A stretch of DNA of 64,000 nucleotides from Henricia sp. BOLD:AAB3569 (GCA_037783545.1 JBBELK010000010.1:248001-312000), one strand, 5' to 3'. Shown: positions 21,579 through 34,663, numbered from the stretch's first letter. Numbers and translations are program-made. Notes: generated by a model from the sequence alone, not told the origin.

Positions 21579-23140
21579 GCAGTACACATGGTATTACGCA
21601 TCACTAGCATTAATAACTACATACATATTGCAATTACATCGTTGAAGAAGCTAGTACGAGAAAATAATGAATAATGAATAATGAAAAAAAGCCTCATGTC
21701 ATTTCAAAAATGCCCGGACGCAAATCTATAACTTTTATTCTCATGGCCTAAGATACTTCCCACTTGCACTTCTGTCGAAAATGTTGCATTTCTGAGATAA
21801 ATAAATGATAAAATTAATGCATAAAGTACATGTAATGCACAAAATGACGCGGCGAGCGGTCTGTGCGTAAGCGCGACAACAGAGGGCGCTACGCGCGCGC
21901 GTGAATGGTTATCTTGTGCACTAACTGAAGGCAATTTTTGAAGGAGAAAATGTGATTTTTCTACAGAAAAGCAACATTTGCGACAAAAGTGCAAGTGGGA
22001 AGTAAATTACATTATCTAGCTGTTGATTCCAGGAGGTAATTTCCTTGAAATCTTTATTCATCAATGTATATGAAAAAAATACCGATTTGTCTGTGTTTGT
22101 GCAAAATTTCAGTGTAAAAAACATGCGCTTTGTTTGTTTTAGCACACAAAAATTATTATCAGTTCCTCTTTGTGAGCACTGTCGAGTGCGTAGTTTTCAT
22201 TCCAGGCGTAAATGTGTGATATTTATACACATTGACAATGACGTTGCGCGGCCCCACGTGTGCTATGTACTCCTGCTGCATAGGCTTTCGTGACAAAGCT
22301 AACCATTTAGCAGATAACGAGACAGCGTGTTGAACTACATCATGTACAGTATGCATGACATGTAAGACTGATCAGACTTGAAGTTGACAAATTCTTCGCT
22401 GGCTTGTCGCAATATATCACTGTGGGGGCGCTTCATACTGCATCGCATTCTTCCATCTAATCAGTTTACGATCCATGGGACTGAGCTCGCCCAGGCCGAA
22501 ATATACATGTAGACAGTACATGTATGTGTGGTTTGAGAAAGGCAAGTGTGAAAAGACGTGGGGTTGAACTCGGGGGTGAAAAATCGTGCACCACCCCGGG
22601 GTGAGTTTGCCCGGGGATTGATGTTCTAGTGGGAAAATTGGCCTTATGGTTCTACAAGATTATTCTTGTGCCTTCTGTATGTACATGTACTCTCTGAGAT
22701 GGAAAGTATTTAAAGAATGTGTCCTGAATTTACAAAAACAAGATGTAAAATGTAACGGGGGGACACCAACATTGGACACCTAATTTATAGAAAGACCTAA
22801 AATTTGGAGCAAAACTTGTAAACAGCTTACCGGTACATTTGATTTCCCACGCTTATTGCTACATAATGTACAGTGTATGCCGCAAAACAATTGCTAGTCT
22901 TTACTAAAGACGTTAACTGTCTGTGTTTGTCACACTTGCATGCCCAATAGAGGGCGCACTTCAAGTACTTGTATTTGGACTGTCGTACGTGTGGATTTGG
23001 ACCCAGTTAACGTCTTTACGATCTTGGCATTTGAGGGCGTGACCAGACTATGCTAATATCAGACGATATATGCATTATTCATTGGCGTGGTTGATGATTG
23101 GCGGACGATTGTAAAATAATGTATGCATCAGCAAAGAGCT
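21579..23140. other. Gene-free stretch with repeat fragments
   Basis: Holds the inverted copy of the acctcctggaatcaacag repeat (22020-22090) and a fragment of the GGGTCTTTCTATAAATT MITE family at about 22680-22790, recognisable by aaagtatttaaagaatgtgt and the terminus aatttatagaaagacc. A near-consensus CTCF-core match (ccaatagagggcgc) lies at 22944-22957. Confidence 0.5.
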
Positions 23141-23296
23141 CACAACGCGTAAGGTCAACAGGTCAACTGTTCGGTAAACATATACCAGAGACTGCAGAGA
23201 CGTGGAGAAAATATACTCCACGTCTCTGCATAGATTGATAGAACTTGCCGAACATGTGAGCACGGGGGAGTTACCCGGTCCAGCTTCCGCGTTGTG
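23141..23296. repeat. Compound palindrome
   Basis: cacaacgcg (23141-23149) pairs with cgcgttgtg (23288-23296), and within it gcagagacgtggag (23194-23207) pairs perfectly with ctccacgtctctgc (23216-23229) around an 8-base loop. It is probably a small foldback element. The inner stem is too short for a microRNA precursor. Confidence 0.6.
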
Positions 23297-24420
23297 AACT
23301 GTGCCTCAGATGTTGTTGTTGTTGTATATTTTCTGGCATCTTCGGCAACTAAGGCCCTTTATGCCATTGTGCCTCAGATCTAGAATGACTGAAGCTTATG
23401 CCAAATAGGGGAACTAGAATTCAGAGGGGAAGTGAGGTAAAAAAAAAACCACGTCCCCCTCCCCCCGCCCCAAATTTGCACACTCCCCCGACCCGAGTAA
23501 CAAAGAAATGAAAATTCTCCTAATATAAAGAAGAGATGACATCCAAATCAAACAATCAAAGTCTTAATTTGTTGTTTTTCTTGCTCTTGATGATATTGAT
23601 TACTACCTTTCCTATCTGTTGTTTTTATTAATAGTTTGTGCAACAGATTTCATGCAAACATTTCTGACCTGGTTTAACTCAATTGCAGAATTATGGACAG
23701 GTTAAATTTATTCGCTCCTCCTGCACTCGGACCTCTTGTCAGATTTTCTAGATTATGATGATACTAATACTCCTGCCTTCATTTGAATTCATTCAATTAA
23801 GTAAAATTAAGACAACTCTGGCTCTCCCCAGACAGTGACTGCAATTTAATGCAGACACAAATTTTATATTTCTTTTTTTGTGTGTGTAGAGATTTGATAT
23901 GATGCAAATTCTTTACATAACGTCTGTGCTAACATTTTCAGTTACTGTTCGTGTAAAATTAATTGTCATTTTTATTGTTCTAGCTCTCAGATTTTTATTT
24001 TGGTTATAAGTAAATGGAATTGTTAATGTTTGCACTTATGTCCTGAATATCCATTCACAAAAGTACCAGCATTTGGACACAGTGCAAGTTTAGTATAATG
24101 TCGAAGATAAAATTATTTTAAAATTTTGATTTTAAATTCTCTTAATTTTGCTAACAGTTTGGGCCGATATATAGCCACTCGATAGTGATTAGTCTGCTTT
24201 TTTGGCAATCCTTCGATCTGGGGTGCCAACAACATTTGTTTGGGTGTTTTGTATAATTGTCATTGTCATCACATATCTTGCTGTTTTTGTAAATAGTGGA
24301 AAATAGTGAAAAAAATGCAATAGAATTAAATGTCCAGTCATAGTCCAGTAAAAACAACCTTTTGTGTGCACATGGTTAATGTTTAGCCCCCAAAACCAAA
24401 AACATAATACCCATATGAAA
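23297..24420. other. AT-rich stretch, nothing recognised
   Basis: Contains a short A/C-rich run near 23440-23490 but no coding, RNA or transposon signal that I can support. Confidence 0.5.
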
Positions 24421-25219
24421 AGTAGGGGAGAGTGGGGTTAGTTGGAACATTTTTCACAAAATCGTCTATAAAACAGTAACATAATTTATTAACCCTAACT
24501 CCCTAGGGTTATTGTAAAATCATATTGATTTTTAAGGATTGAGGGGTGTTGGGGTTAAAGAAAAAAAAACAACTATACCACTTTAAGCATTCATAATTAT
24601 TTGGGCTACAAATGGAGCTTATAAAATGTTACGACTCGCTGGTTTCTCGGATAATCGACCTTGAACATGACCATGTCAGCTGTTCCGACTAGCCCCACCT
24701 ATGGGGTAAGTTGAAACATGGTATGTTGTCATTTAAAAACTACTATAACTTCTGTAATCACCTTAATTAGCAAGGCTAATTAAGGTACTAATAAGTTACT
24801 TAAGCTGTAAATTGGGGCGCTAAATAATTAACCCTTTGGGTACAGGGGAGTCATTAACAACTGCTAACTTATAATGCAGTGAAACTTGTATATAGTTGCC
24901 ACTTTCCGGACCGTAAAAAAAATGGCAACTATAAACAGGTGGCCTGTTTCATGTGGTCAATGAAACATGTTCCAACTAGCCCCCTCATTTTGTTCCAACT
25001 AAACCCGCTGGCCTGTTTGACAATGGCAAGCTTACTACGAAAAACAGGGACTACAATTTGACATCTCGTTAACCTCATTTTGTACTCAAATACTAGTCGA
25101 GTGAATCTATGAACATCATTTGCATACAATGCGATATTTTTCTTAAAAATAACTAATGCCGTGGAAAATATCAATGTTTCAACATACCCACTGTTCCAAG
25201 TAACACCTCTCCTCTACTA
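24421..25219. mobile_element. Element with AGTAGRGGAGAG termini
   Basis: The left end agtaggggagagtggggtta followed by gttggaaca is matched inversely at the right by tccaagtaacacctctcctc. Internal copies of gttccaactagcccc occur near 24680 and 24970. A solitary left-end fragment recurs at 27615-27655. About 800 bp, no coding capacity, and probably a non-autonomous DNA transposon. Confidence 0.6.
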
Positions 25220-28088
25220 ATGGTGTATAGCTGTATTTCGATAATTGTGTTCATGTTATGAACAAGTTAAGTGCCCTTCTGCCCAGTTTTTGTACTTTGA
25301 TAAAATGCCATGTGCAGTAAAACAGTGACACAGTGATTCTGATTTTCATAAAAACTATTATTACTATACATGTCTTTTTTTCATGGGTTTGGGATTTTTT
25401 CAGTACTTGTGTGTGTTTATCAATACTGTTTGTACTATAACTAGGCCTGCATGTCGGCAATCCATAATTGCTGAAATTAGCAAATGTAAACCAAACCAGT
25501 ACAAGCAAGAACAAAACACTTTGTTTCCAGAATATTTTAAATACTGATTTTTTGTTTGTTTGTTTTTTTACTTGGATGCAAATATCCTGCCTACAAGTGC
25601 TGCAGTATAAGTGCAACTGCTTATTCTCTTCAAACATCATATTAAAATTCCATTCTGTGAATTTCTGTTTATGCCCTACACGCTCTTTCATTTATTGATC
25701 AAGTGGTAATGATAATACAGAAACAATGTGTTTACTGACCGGGTACATGCATTAAAAATGGGTATGTAAACAAAAATTATAGGATGTGCAACAACTAATT
25801 TATGCAAGAATGTGTGTTGAGATTTTGTTTTGCCCTGGTATTTGGGAATTTTTTTGAACAGCATTCCAAATTAGTTTGTTGTTGAGACTATAACTACTGT
25901 CAAACTTGTACATACAGTTTGTAATGATGTACATTTGTACCCTTTTTTTTACTGAGTGCAGGACAACTCGACCGGGGATGGGTGTACAATTGATAGACCT
26001 GTATAAGGACATGATTAATATGGTTTTCCCTTCCAAACTTTGCTTCTTATATCATCGGAAACACCCGGGAGTTTATAGAAAAAAATACAATTTGTTTAAA
26101 ACTTCGGGGTAACCTCCTTAACATTTACTCCTATTTTTCTGTTTTTATCACATTTTTATGTCGATTATCTATATAATTCAATTCAAGACGAGTAACAAGC
26201 TAACGCCAGGGTACTGAAATCCCCCGGTGAAATCCCGGCGGCCGTCGGCCGGGAAGCCGACCGTACCGATATAGCTGCCTGCGTCTGCAGTATAGCGCGG
26301 TGTTGCCTGGCCCGGGCGCAGCGCTCGCTTGTCCACACATTTTCCCGATGCCGAGTTTTCCCTACACGGCAAAAATAACACTTGGGCCTGTTGACTCAAC
26401 CCAACAGACATCCCGTAGGCATTTTACACACACATCAACCTGTTTTAGTTTGCCTAATTAATAATTCACGATATGGTCCAAACCTAATCACTGATTGGCT
26501 CCCTTGGATTTCCAAGGGAGAAATAAAGAAAAAGTTAAGAATTGCTGCCAAGATTGCCAAGACCTTCGGGAAGGTCCAGTATCGTATGCACCACTGGTAT
26601 CGATACCAGTGCATCGAATACGTACTACCGTTACGAATACACCAAATAATCGATTAAAATGTATGGAAACACGCCCTCATTCGTTTCGCGCACTGTTCAT
26701 CGCGCGCTGTGGGAATTCTGTCTCGCAACAACAAAAACTAACACGAAGGTCTTGGAGCCAAGACTAAACAATTGCTCGAGCAGGGCTGTGTTTGAGCATG
26801 TACAACATGTACATGTACATGTACAAGTTTGTGTTAACAGTGTACCCCGGCGCGGCCTGCGGGCGTGAACGGCAAAATGGCATCGGAAATGTAAGCTGTG
26901 ACAGTTTATGCTCCGACATTTCACATTTATACCCTCACAATTGAAGCATCGTAAGTCCCAAAAGAAGGCATTAGAATGATCTTAGACAACGAAAGAATGC
27001 GTTACCGGTAAGTACAATTTCGGCCAGATTGGATGTAGTTGTTTGGTTGTTTTGGGGGGCAGTTTGTGTTCGGTCAATTTACATGTTCGGTACATACATA
27101 CATGTATACATGTAGATTGGTTCCCGCTAGAGATGGCATTCTGCAATAGGCGATAGGATCGAGAACCGGTCTGTATATGTCAAAGGTCTGCTGGGTATTT
27201 TTTTAGTTTGTCACAATTGGAATTTGAGGAAAATAATAATTGGAATCGATAGTGTGTGAAACTGCTGCCGGCCGAGCAGTGTGTGAAGCGCGCGAAGAAA
27301 TAGGGCGTGCACGTGATGATCCGTTTTATTTCTGGCCGGCCGCTTTGCCTGCAATCATATGCAATGTTTTCCGTGATTTTTCTCTAAAACTAAGCCTTTG
27401 TGACGGAAATGTAAGTAAGTATTCATATTCTAAAATCATCCAAGCTATCGATTCCAATAATTATTTTCGTCAAATTCCAGTTGTGACATAAACAAAAAAA
27501 ATACCGTCTGGTGTACCAATTTCTAATAATACATGTATGCTAATTCCATTGTATGTGGAAAACCCCAAACGGGTCTCTTTTAAAATTATGCTGTGGCGTA
27601 TACATGTAGGCAGATAGGGGAGAGTAGTTGGAACAATGTTCACAAAATCGTCTATAGAGGGCGCATGTACCGTATGTCAGAAACTGAAAAGATCTGGCGC
27701 ATGCGAAAACCGTGAATCAGCCTCTTTAAAAAGTTCTAACACAAATTGTCCATTTCCTCATTCAGGTGCCTATACCGGTACTAAGAGAAAACTGCCCTGC
27801 CCTTTTGAAAATGAATTTCAAGGCCTGTTTTAGTGTGGTTTTGGGTACATGATGTACTGGTATAAGTTCCATGCAAGTGGTCACCACCAAGGTGCCATGT
27901 GTTAAAGTACATGGAACATGGCAGAAAATTTTAATTATTTTCAAGGAAATTGTTGAATGTTTTCACTCCTAAATTCACTTTAATTTCAAATTTGAACATG
28001 TTTTGGTGATTATTGAGTCATTAAGAAGAATAAGTGGCGACCAGCAAATGGAATTCTTTAATTTTTTGCCTTTTTAGTTGCTGAAACT
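25220..28088. other. Gene-free stretch with minor repeats
   Basis: Includes a GC-rich patch at about 26210-26340 (cccggcggccgtcggccggg palindrome), a tacatgtac microsatellite at 26795-26825, and the second copy of the aaaagttctaacacaaat repeat at 27722-27834. No exon with splice sites and no RNA gene is visible. Confidence 0.5.
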
Positions 28089-29834
28089 ACTTTAAGAAGG
28101 CTAAAAGTGACTTTTTAATTTGGATGGATAGACAGCACTTTATACCTTTTTTAAAAGCATGTAGATCCACTGCTGCCACATGGCCGTGCCTCCATCTATT
28201 GTTTAGAAATCTCACGATACAGCAAAAATCAAACCTTTAAAAACGTTACATGTACATGTTCATGTTTTGACAAGTTATGCTAACAATCACAGAACTCTGC
28301 TCACACAAACAAATCACCCGAATGTAGAGATTACTGGGTGATGTCACATTTAGCCACAGCCGTTTGTATTAGACGGCTCTCATGTGGCGCCGGTATACAG
28401 TGATTAAGCCCCAACATTCGCTTAGATTTAAAGGCATCTTTTTATTTAAAGGCACCTTTTTCATCCATCTTGTGCATGCACTGCATTTGCGTCCAACTCT
28501 TTCCGTACACTGATAAAGATGGACGAGTGCAGCGCAAATGCAACACATGCAAGACAGATGAAGAACGGACGTACGTGTATGGAAAGGTGCCTTTAAAATT
28601 AAGCTACGGTACATGTAACATCGGGGTACTTTTAGAAGGCTAAAAGTGATTTTCTGATGTTTACATTGGGACTCTTTGAGCTACTAACGTTTTTATTGTC
28701 CATGGCGAAATGTTGACCATGTTGCGCAATCAAAATGGCCGCCGTTCTCCAAACTGAAATTTCACTTTCCAATCAAAATTAAACATTAAAAAACTTACCA
28801 TGGAGGTCCTACCACTTTTAAAAATGTTGTGCACTAGTCCGTTTTCCTTGATGATTCTTCTAAACGGGAAAAAAACTAGTCCAACGTAATTCTTTACATT
28901 TTCCCAGCAAACTGGAGAGAAGAGCGTGATATGCCAATTATTGCAAAGCGATAGCCTTCCCTCTTGTCATGCTTGTGGTCATCTCTATGTACTGCAGTGA
29001 CGTCATACAATGAGGTGACCACAAGAGGCGGGCTATCTTGGCAATGATTCGTTCATCTGTAAATCTCGCTGTTCGGTCCAGTTTGCTGGGAAAATGTAAA
29101 GAAAAATTATGTTGGACTAGTTTTTTTCCTGTTTAGAAGAATCATCGGGGAAAACAGACCGGTGCGCAACATTCTTGTTTTTCAATGTTTAATTTTGACT
29201 GCAAGATGAAATTTCAGTTTTGAGAATGGCGGCCATTTTGATTGTGCAACATGGTCAACATTCATGGACAATAAAACGTTAGTAGCTAAAAGTGATTAAT
29301 AGAGTTCCAATGTAAAAATCAGAAAATCACTTTTAGCCTTCTAAAGCTAGGGCTTGATCATATCGGGGCTTGATCATTTTGCAGACTCGCATTTAGAGGG
29401 CACTCTATACTCGCCTTATGAGAGCTGTATAATACAGATAAATGGCTGTGGCTACATGACATGTGACGTCAACCACGTATACATACCGGTACGTACATAT
29501 GTACATACGGGTGCTTTGTGTCTGTGCAGACATTAGTTTTTGTACGGGTGTGATTAAGCGGAACTTGTCAAAAGGTGTTTCCGTGAGGGTTGTTTTTTTT
29601 TTTAAACTTTTGTTTCACTGTTTAGAAGATTCACTGGGATTGCACAGAAATCTTGGGTGTCAAAGGACCTCCATGGTACATGTATGTTTTATAAGGTTAG
29701 ATTTTTAATTTAACGTTATACTTATAAACCGACTAGAAACTAGATGTACATGTAGGATTTATGCTATGAGCTTAAAGTGACGTCTTCTCATCCAAATGTT
29801 AACATCAAAAAGTCACTTTTAGTCTTCTTAAAGT
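28089..29834. mobile_element. Outer foldback-type element of a nested pair
   Basis: actttaagaaggctaaaagt at 28089 is matched inversely by acttttagtcttcttaaagt ending at 29834. Inside it lies a second element of the same family (28631-29345), and a small hairpin at 28445-28597 bounded by tttaaaggcacc and ggtgcctttaaa. No coding capacity is seen. Confidence 0.6.
28631..29345. mobile_element. Inner foldback element, same family
   Basis: Termini tttagaaggctaaaag and cttttagccttctaaa bound two arms of about 320-350 bp that pair along nearly their whole length: aaaatggccgcc versus ggcggccatttt, and ttacattttcccagcaaact versus agtttgctgggaaaatgtaa. A non-palindromic centre holds paired tgtggtca / tgaccaca words. 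No open frame of interest. Confidence 0.8.
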
Positions 29835-31077
29835 ATACTAAGACCAACATTGAAATTCATTGCAGATAAAATGTGTTGCCAGATTTGATTGTGAAGGACC
29901 ACTTCTGACAGGCAGAGAAACCTGTGAAATGCTGTGATTGGTTTGCACTTCTGTTCATCGGTTTCCAAAGAGGTTTCGAGCTCAGGTAATGTGAGATAGT
30001 ACACAATAATGAGATAAACACTGCTGTGTATGTAAAGTTCTACATTATTTTTTGTTTTTAACAGGAACAAGTATTGCACAATAAAATAATAATATTAATA
30101 CTGTATTGTACAGATTTTAACCACATACATGCATTAGCTCTATTTGCCCTAAACTTTTTTCCCAACTGGCCCCAATGTATCACCTTGACAAATTGTTTTT
30201 CTTGAATTGATATTTTTCTAGAAACGTAAAAGCAATTTCGACACAAAAAAGAAAGCAAATCAACCAACATGTATTTGTCAGATAATTACAATGTACTGCC
30301 AGTATTTTGAATTATTAGCTGCCCACCAATAATTCAACATGCGGTAAGGTGTAGACGTTCCCAGGTCTGGCTTCCCGTGTTTGGTTTTTAATGGCAAGCC
30401 TACAGTGACAGTACGCCTCGGACTAGTGGCCTGTTTTGTCTCTTTTTTTTTGAAGAAAATGGATTTGGGCAAAAGCACACCTTGCCATGAGTTGAATTAT
30501 TGACAGTACATGTAAATTCTTCGGTTGGTAATTTCTCCCACAAAGGTACAATTTTACATGAGAAAAAAATAATGTGGTGTTTGTTTTTATTGCTATCAAC
30601 ACCTTTAGTCAGGTTTTTCCTGTTAACTCGTGAAGTAAATTTTTGGATACATGCAACTGCAAATGTATTAATTGGGCTTTACGTACCTGTATACGTATAA
30701 TGCCACATACATGTACATGTATCCATTGCATTACGCACTGTACAGAAAACATGACACGTACATGTATGTATTGCAAAAGTTTCATTTTCTGGATTTAATT
30801 TTAGTGTTTCTTTCTGTACTTTTCACTGACTTTAAACAGGTACCAATTCACATTGAGATACAGCATCTATCTCAAGTTGATTCCTACAAAGTCTGTACAG
30901 CCATCTTGACTCCCTGGCCAGTCACTTTTCTCATCTGAGCCTCGGAGACATACGAACATCGGAGCACACAGCTGGAGAGGTTGAGACTCTTAGTAAAGTT
31001 AGAGTAGACAAGGTAGTGTACATGTACCTGTAAACTGGGCCTCAATAGACCTACATACATGTACGCCCCTGTAGTTA
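29835..31077. other. Gene-free stretch
   Basis: AT-rich with several tacatgtacatgta runs (30705-30770, 31015-31065). No coding, RNA or terminal-repeat signal supported. Confidence 0.5.
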
Positions 31078-31318
31078 CAGTTGAAGTCAGAAGTATAAAT
31101 ACATGTACACCACTACCATCATCACCCAAAATGGTAAACAGAACTACCCGAACCATTGCAAGGTGTACAAGCTATGTTTTAAGTACTGCATGCACGTGAG
31201 GAATTCCACAAAATCAAGAATTTTGATAGTAGACTGTTACAAAAATGGTGTAAGCACACCAGTTTTAACACTTGATTGCATACAGTATTTATACTTCAGG
31301 CATGTCAGACTTCAACTG
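31078..31318. mobile_element. Tc1/mariner-type MITE
   Basis: cagttgaagtc at 31078 and gacttcaactg ending at 31318 are 11-bp inverted termini flanked by TA on both sides. CAGTTGAAGTC followed by a GAAG-type block is the terminus known from Tc1-like elements of the Sleeping Beauty type. At 241 bp it is non-autonomous. A truncated inverted copy lies at 8712-8920. Confidence 0.8.
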
Positions 31319-31403
31319 TACATACTAAAAACCTGTGTCGATATCCCAAATTCAAATTTTCAATTGGACCTGTTATTTTGCCAATAAATAATTTTACCCA
31401 ATA

Positions 31404-31779
31404 CAGTAAACCTTGCATAAGTCGGATACGTTTATGTCGGATTTTCGCTTATCTCGGACATGGACAGGGGACCAGTCTATACACCTTGTGTACATATACT
31501 GCATGGCCACGATCGATCAGAGGCATAAAAAGTATGATCACGCCCGGCAAATGATGCTTACAATTTTCTACCTTATAAGTACGTATGAAAATGTAGTGTA
31601 ACAATAACATGTTTTGGTGTTGGAATTCATGTTTTTTTTACTGTTGACCATTGGAGGGTTGGATATAAATGAATCCCTATGCGTTTATTAATCTTCGGCT
31701 AAGTCAGATTTTCGCTTAAGCTGTTAAGTCGGATAAAATCGCTCGGTCCCGTTGGAACTGACTTATCCGAGGTTTACTG
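31404..31779. mobile_element. Pogo/Tigger-like MITE
   Basis: cagtaaaccttgcataagtc at 31404 and gacttatccgaggtttactg ending at 31779 form imperfect TIRs with TA on both sides. The inner repeat gtcggattttcgctta occurs twice. A 376-bp non-coding element. CAGT termini with TA suit the pogo or Tc1 superfamilies. Confidence 0.75.
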
Positions 31780-31781
31780 TA

Positions 31782-32171
31782 TTTCGAAGAGTATGCATCA
31801 GTATAATCATAATGTCTGTAGGGTCCTTTTATACAGAGCCAATTGTTCACAGCATAAATTAATATTCAATTACTGGAAGTACGTGTATGTCATTTCATTT
31901 AACCCCAAAGTAAATGTGTGACCTGCCACGGCATAATGATGAATGTCCCCCAAGTTTGAGGTTGATGCATTAGAAGAAAGACTAGTTCTTCAGCTTTCCA
32001 ATGACACAACATTAATTTCTGTAACTTCTTACTTCATTTTGAAAATATGACACAACAAAGATGACTCTGCGCGCTGTCGTTACTAAAAAAGACTTGATAA
32101 GAAAAACGGCTTTGAAAAAACTTGTTACACAGCTGATGCAGACGAAAATAAGAACATCTCCTTTTGAACAG
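31782..32171. other. Gene-free stretch
   Basis: No feature supported. It separates the pogo-like MITE from the large foldback element and ends in the ACAG target site. Confidence 0.5.
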
Positions 32172-32322
32172 GGGTCATTCCGTGTCAAAACAGCCAATAT
32201 CCAGATATCTCGTACCGGTATATGACACCAGATTTTGCTGAAACTTTTTTCAAAAATACTTGGTTTTTGCAGGAAAACCTTTTGAAATTTCAGTGTCAGG
32301 TCCTTTTTGACAAATGTGAAAT

Positions 32323-32538
32323 GGGTCTTTCTATAAATTAGGGGTCCGATGTTGGTGTCCCCCGTTACATTTTACATCTCGTTTTTGTAAATTCAAGACA
32401 CATTCTTTAAATACTTTCCATCTCATAAAAAATGGTTTAAAAGCCATTTTAATGATGTTTGTACGAAAAATAACATATCAGTTGTAACGGGGGACACTAA
32501 ATGTCACACTTTTGGACCATAAATTTATAGAAAGACCC
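32323..32538. mobile_element. MITE with GGGTCTTTCTATAAATT termini
   Basis: gggtctttctataaatt at the left and aatttatagaaagaccc at the right bound 216 bp. It interrupts only the left arm of the 2.5-kb foldback. The right arm preserves the empty site (aaatgtgaattgctcaatg on the complementary strand). AAT on both sides suggests a 2-3-bp duplication. A fragment of the family lies near 22680-22790. Confidence 0.85.
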
Positions 32539-33373
32539 AATTGCTCAATGCAGTTCGTAGCATTTTTGAAGCCCCATAACTCCTTTTCTAATAGTGATAG
32601 GACGCTAAAATTTGGTTTGCTTGTAGACTGTACTCCTGCCCAGATTGCAAGATTCTGCAGTCTGAATCAATAAGTTGTATTATTTAAGTGAGAGGTGGAC
32701 CCCAAAAAATCCTAATTTCTGTAGGGGCGCTGACTAATTTTCAAATTTGAGGCCCCTAAGTCTGAGTTCATTTACATTTTCTGGTTGGAATGTGGTTTTT
32801 CTTGGTATTTGGGAGCTTTTCCGCCACCAGATTGGTTTTCAGGACTATAGTGCCACTGGTGGGAAATTGTGGGGGTCTGAAAACCTTGCCAGATCAAAAT
32901 TACCCCTTCTGACCCCCAAATTCAGACACCCAGATGACCATGTGGGAACCTGATGACGATGAGACTTTCACCAGGCAAACATACACATTAATTCATTCAT
33001 AAAAATAAATAAAACATTTGATTATCAGCCTCCTTCAATCGGACCCTTTATACATGTAATTTAACAGAAAATTCAAAGTAGAGAAACTAGGTCAAGTAGG
33101 ATTAGGTGACAATCGGCCTTTTGCATGTTTCCTGTGAATAGTGTCTGTTGTATTAATGTATTTCCTTTAACATACAGACCAGACTAAATGTTTGTTGCTA
33201 TGTGGTGCACGTGGCAGGTATGAAGTACATGTTACTTTTATTACTTTTGAATAAATGTTCAATTAGCTAAATGCAAACAACTTCTCCCCCTCACCCCTTC
33301 CTCTTTCTAACACCACCAGCCCCCCTCCCGGACTACCCTCCCTAAGAGGTTGTATTGATACTTTTAAAGGACA

Positions 33374-33578
33374 GGGCCCAATTTCACGGCCGCGGTGTGC
33401 TTAAAAGCATGCACGCGCTTGGAAACCGCCATTGTAGCGTCACTATCCTAAGCAAAATTTGGCTCTGAGGTTAAGGCAGGTTTTCAGTTGCTTACTGTTT
33501 TAAAACGATGTTTATGAAATAGCCTGACGCTCGGTTAACAAAAAATGGGCTGTTAAATAGCTCTATGAAATTGGGCCC
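33374..33578. mobile_element. MITE with GGGCCCAATTTCA termini
   Basis: A perfect 13-bp inverted terminus, gggcccaatttca (33374-33386) and tgaaattgggccc (33566-33578), encloses 205 bp with a cttaaaagcatgc-type interior. It lies in the centre of the 2.5-kb foldback. This terminus is common in marine deuterostome genomes as far as I recall. Confidence 0.8.
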
Positions 33579-34663
33579 AGATTACATGATTGGAAAACTT
33601 TTAAAAACAGGAACAGCATTACATGTACATAACTAAAGAATGCACACATAGTATCCACTTGACGAGACTAATTTTCTGTTGCTATGTGGTGCACGCAGCA
33701 GATGTGAAGTACCGGTAAGTGTGAAGATGGGGTGGGAAACAGTTGTATGCATTAAGCTACTGACCGGACATTTATTCAAAAGTAACATGTACTTCATACC
33801 TGCCACGTGCACATTTAGTCTGGTCTGTATGTGAAAGGAAATACATTAATACAACAGACACTATTCACAGGAAACATGCAAAAGGCCGATTGTCAACTAA
33901 TCCTACTTGACCTAGTTTCTCTATTTTGAATTTTCTGTTGAATTACATGTATAAAGGATTCGAGAATGCATATTTTCAAAAATTACGTTTATAATGAAGG
34001 AGGCTGATAATCAAACTTTTTATTTCATTTTATGAATGTGTATGTTTGTCTGGTGAAAGTCTCATCATCGTCACACATCGTCTCATCAAGTGCCCACATG
34101 GTCATCTGGGAGTCTGAATTTGGAGGTCAGAAGGGGTAATTTTGATCTGACGCGGTTTTCAGACCCCTACAATTACACCAGCAGTGGCACTATACCCCTG
34201 AAAACAATTTTGGTGGTGGAAAAGCTCCCAAATACCGAGAAAAACCACATTCTAACCAGAAAAAGTAGTTGCACTCAGACCTAGGGACCTCCAAAAATTG
34301 AAAATTAGTCAACGCCCCTACAGAAATTAGGGTTTTTGGGGGTCCACCTCTAATAATACAACTTGATGATTCAGGGCAGGAGTCTACCTAGGCAAACCAA
34401 ATTTTAGCTCCCTAGCACTATTAGAAAATAAGTTATGGGGCTTCAAAGATGCTACATGTACGAACTGCATTGAGCAATTCACATTTGCCAAAAAGGGCCT
34501 GACACTCGAATTTCAAAAGGTTGTCCTTCGAAAACCGTTAAAGATATCGAGCTAAAACTTGGGATTCCTTCGTTTGGTAACCTATGGTATTTTTGAAAAA
34601 AAGTTTCAGCAAAATCTAAGAGGGGTCATATACATGAATGGCTGAGTTGACACGGAATGACCC

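Larger units (their letters stand above)
32172..34663. mobile_element. 2.5-kb foldback element with GGGTCATTCCGTGTCAA ends
   Basis: gggtcattccgtgtcaa (32172-32188) and its exact complement (34647-34663) close two long arms, 32172-33259 and 33768-34663, which pair over roughly 870-900 bp with moderate divergence. ACAG flanks both ends, a likely 4-bp target duplication. The 508-bp centre carries a separate MITE. The left arm alone carries a further 216-bp MITE. No transposase is encoded. Confidence 0.85.

Noticed and set aside
20619-21610. Two similar frames of 117-127 codons facing each other
   Set aside because: They are mirror copies in the two arms of the MULE-like foldback. No homology and no splice context.
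23194-23229. MicroRNA precursor
   Set aside because: The stem is only 14 bp with an 8-base loop, inside a larger palindromic element.
26495-26767. 90-codon plus-strand frame with basic composition
   Set aside because: No splice sites, no recognisable motif, and several overlapping frames of similar length in the same place.
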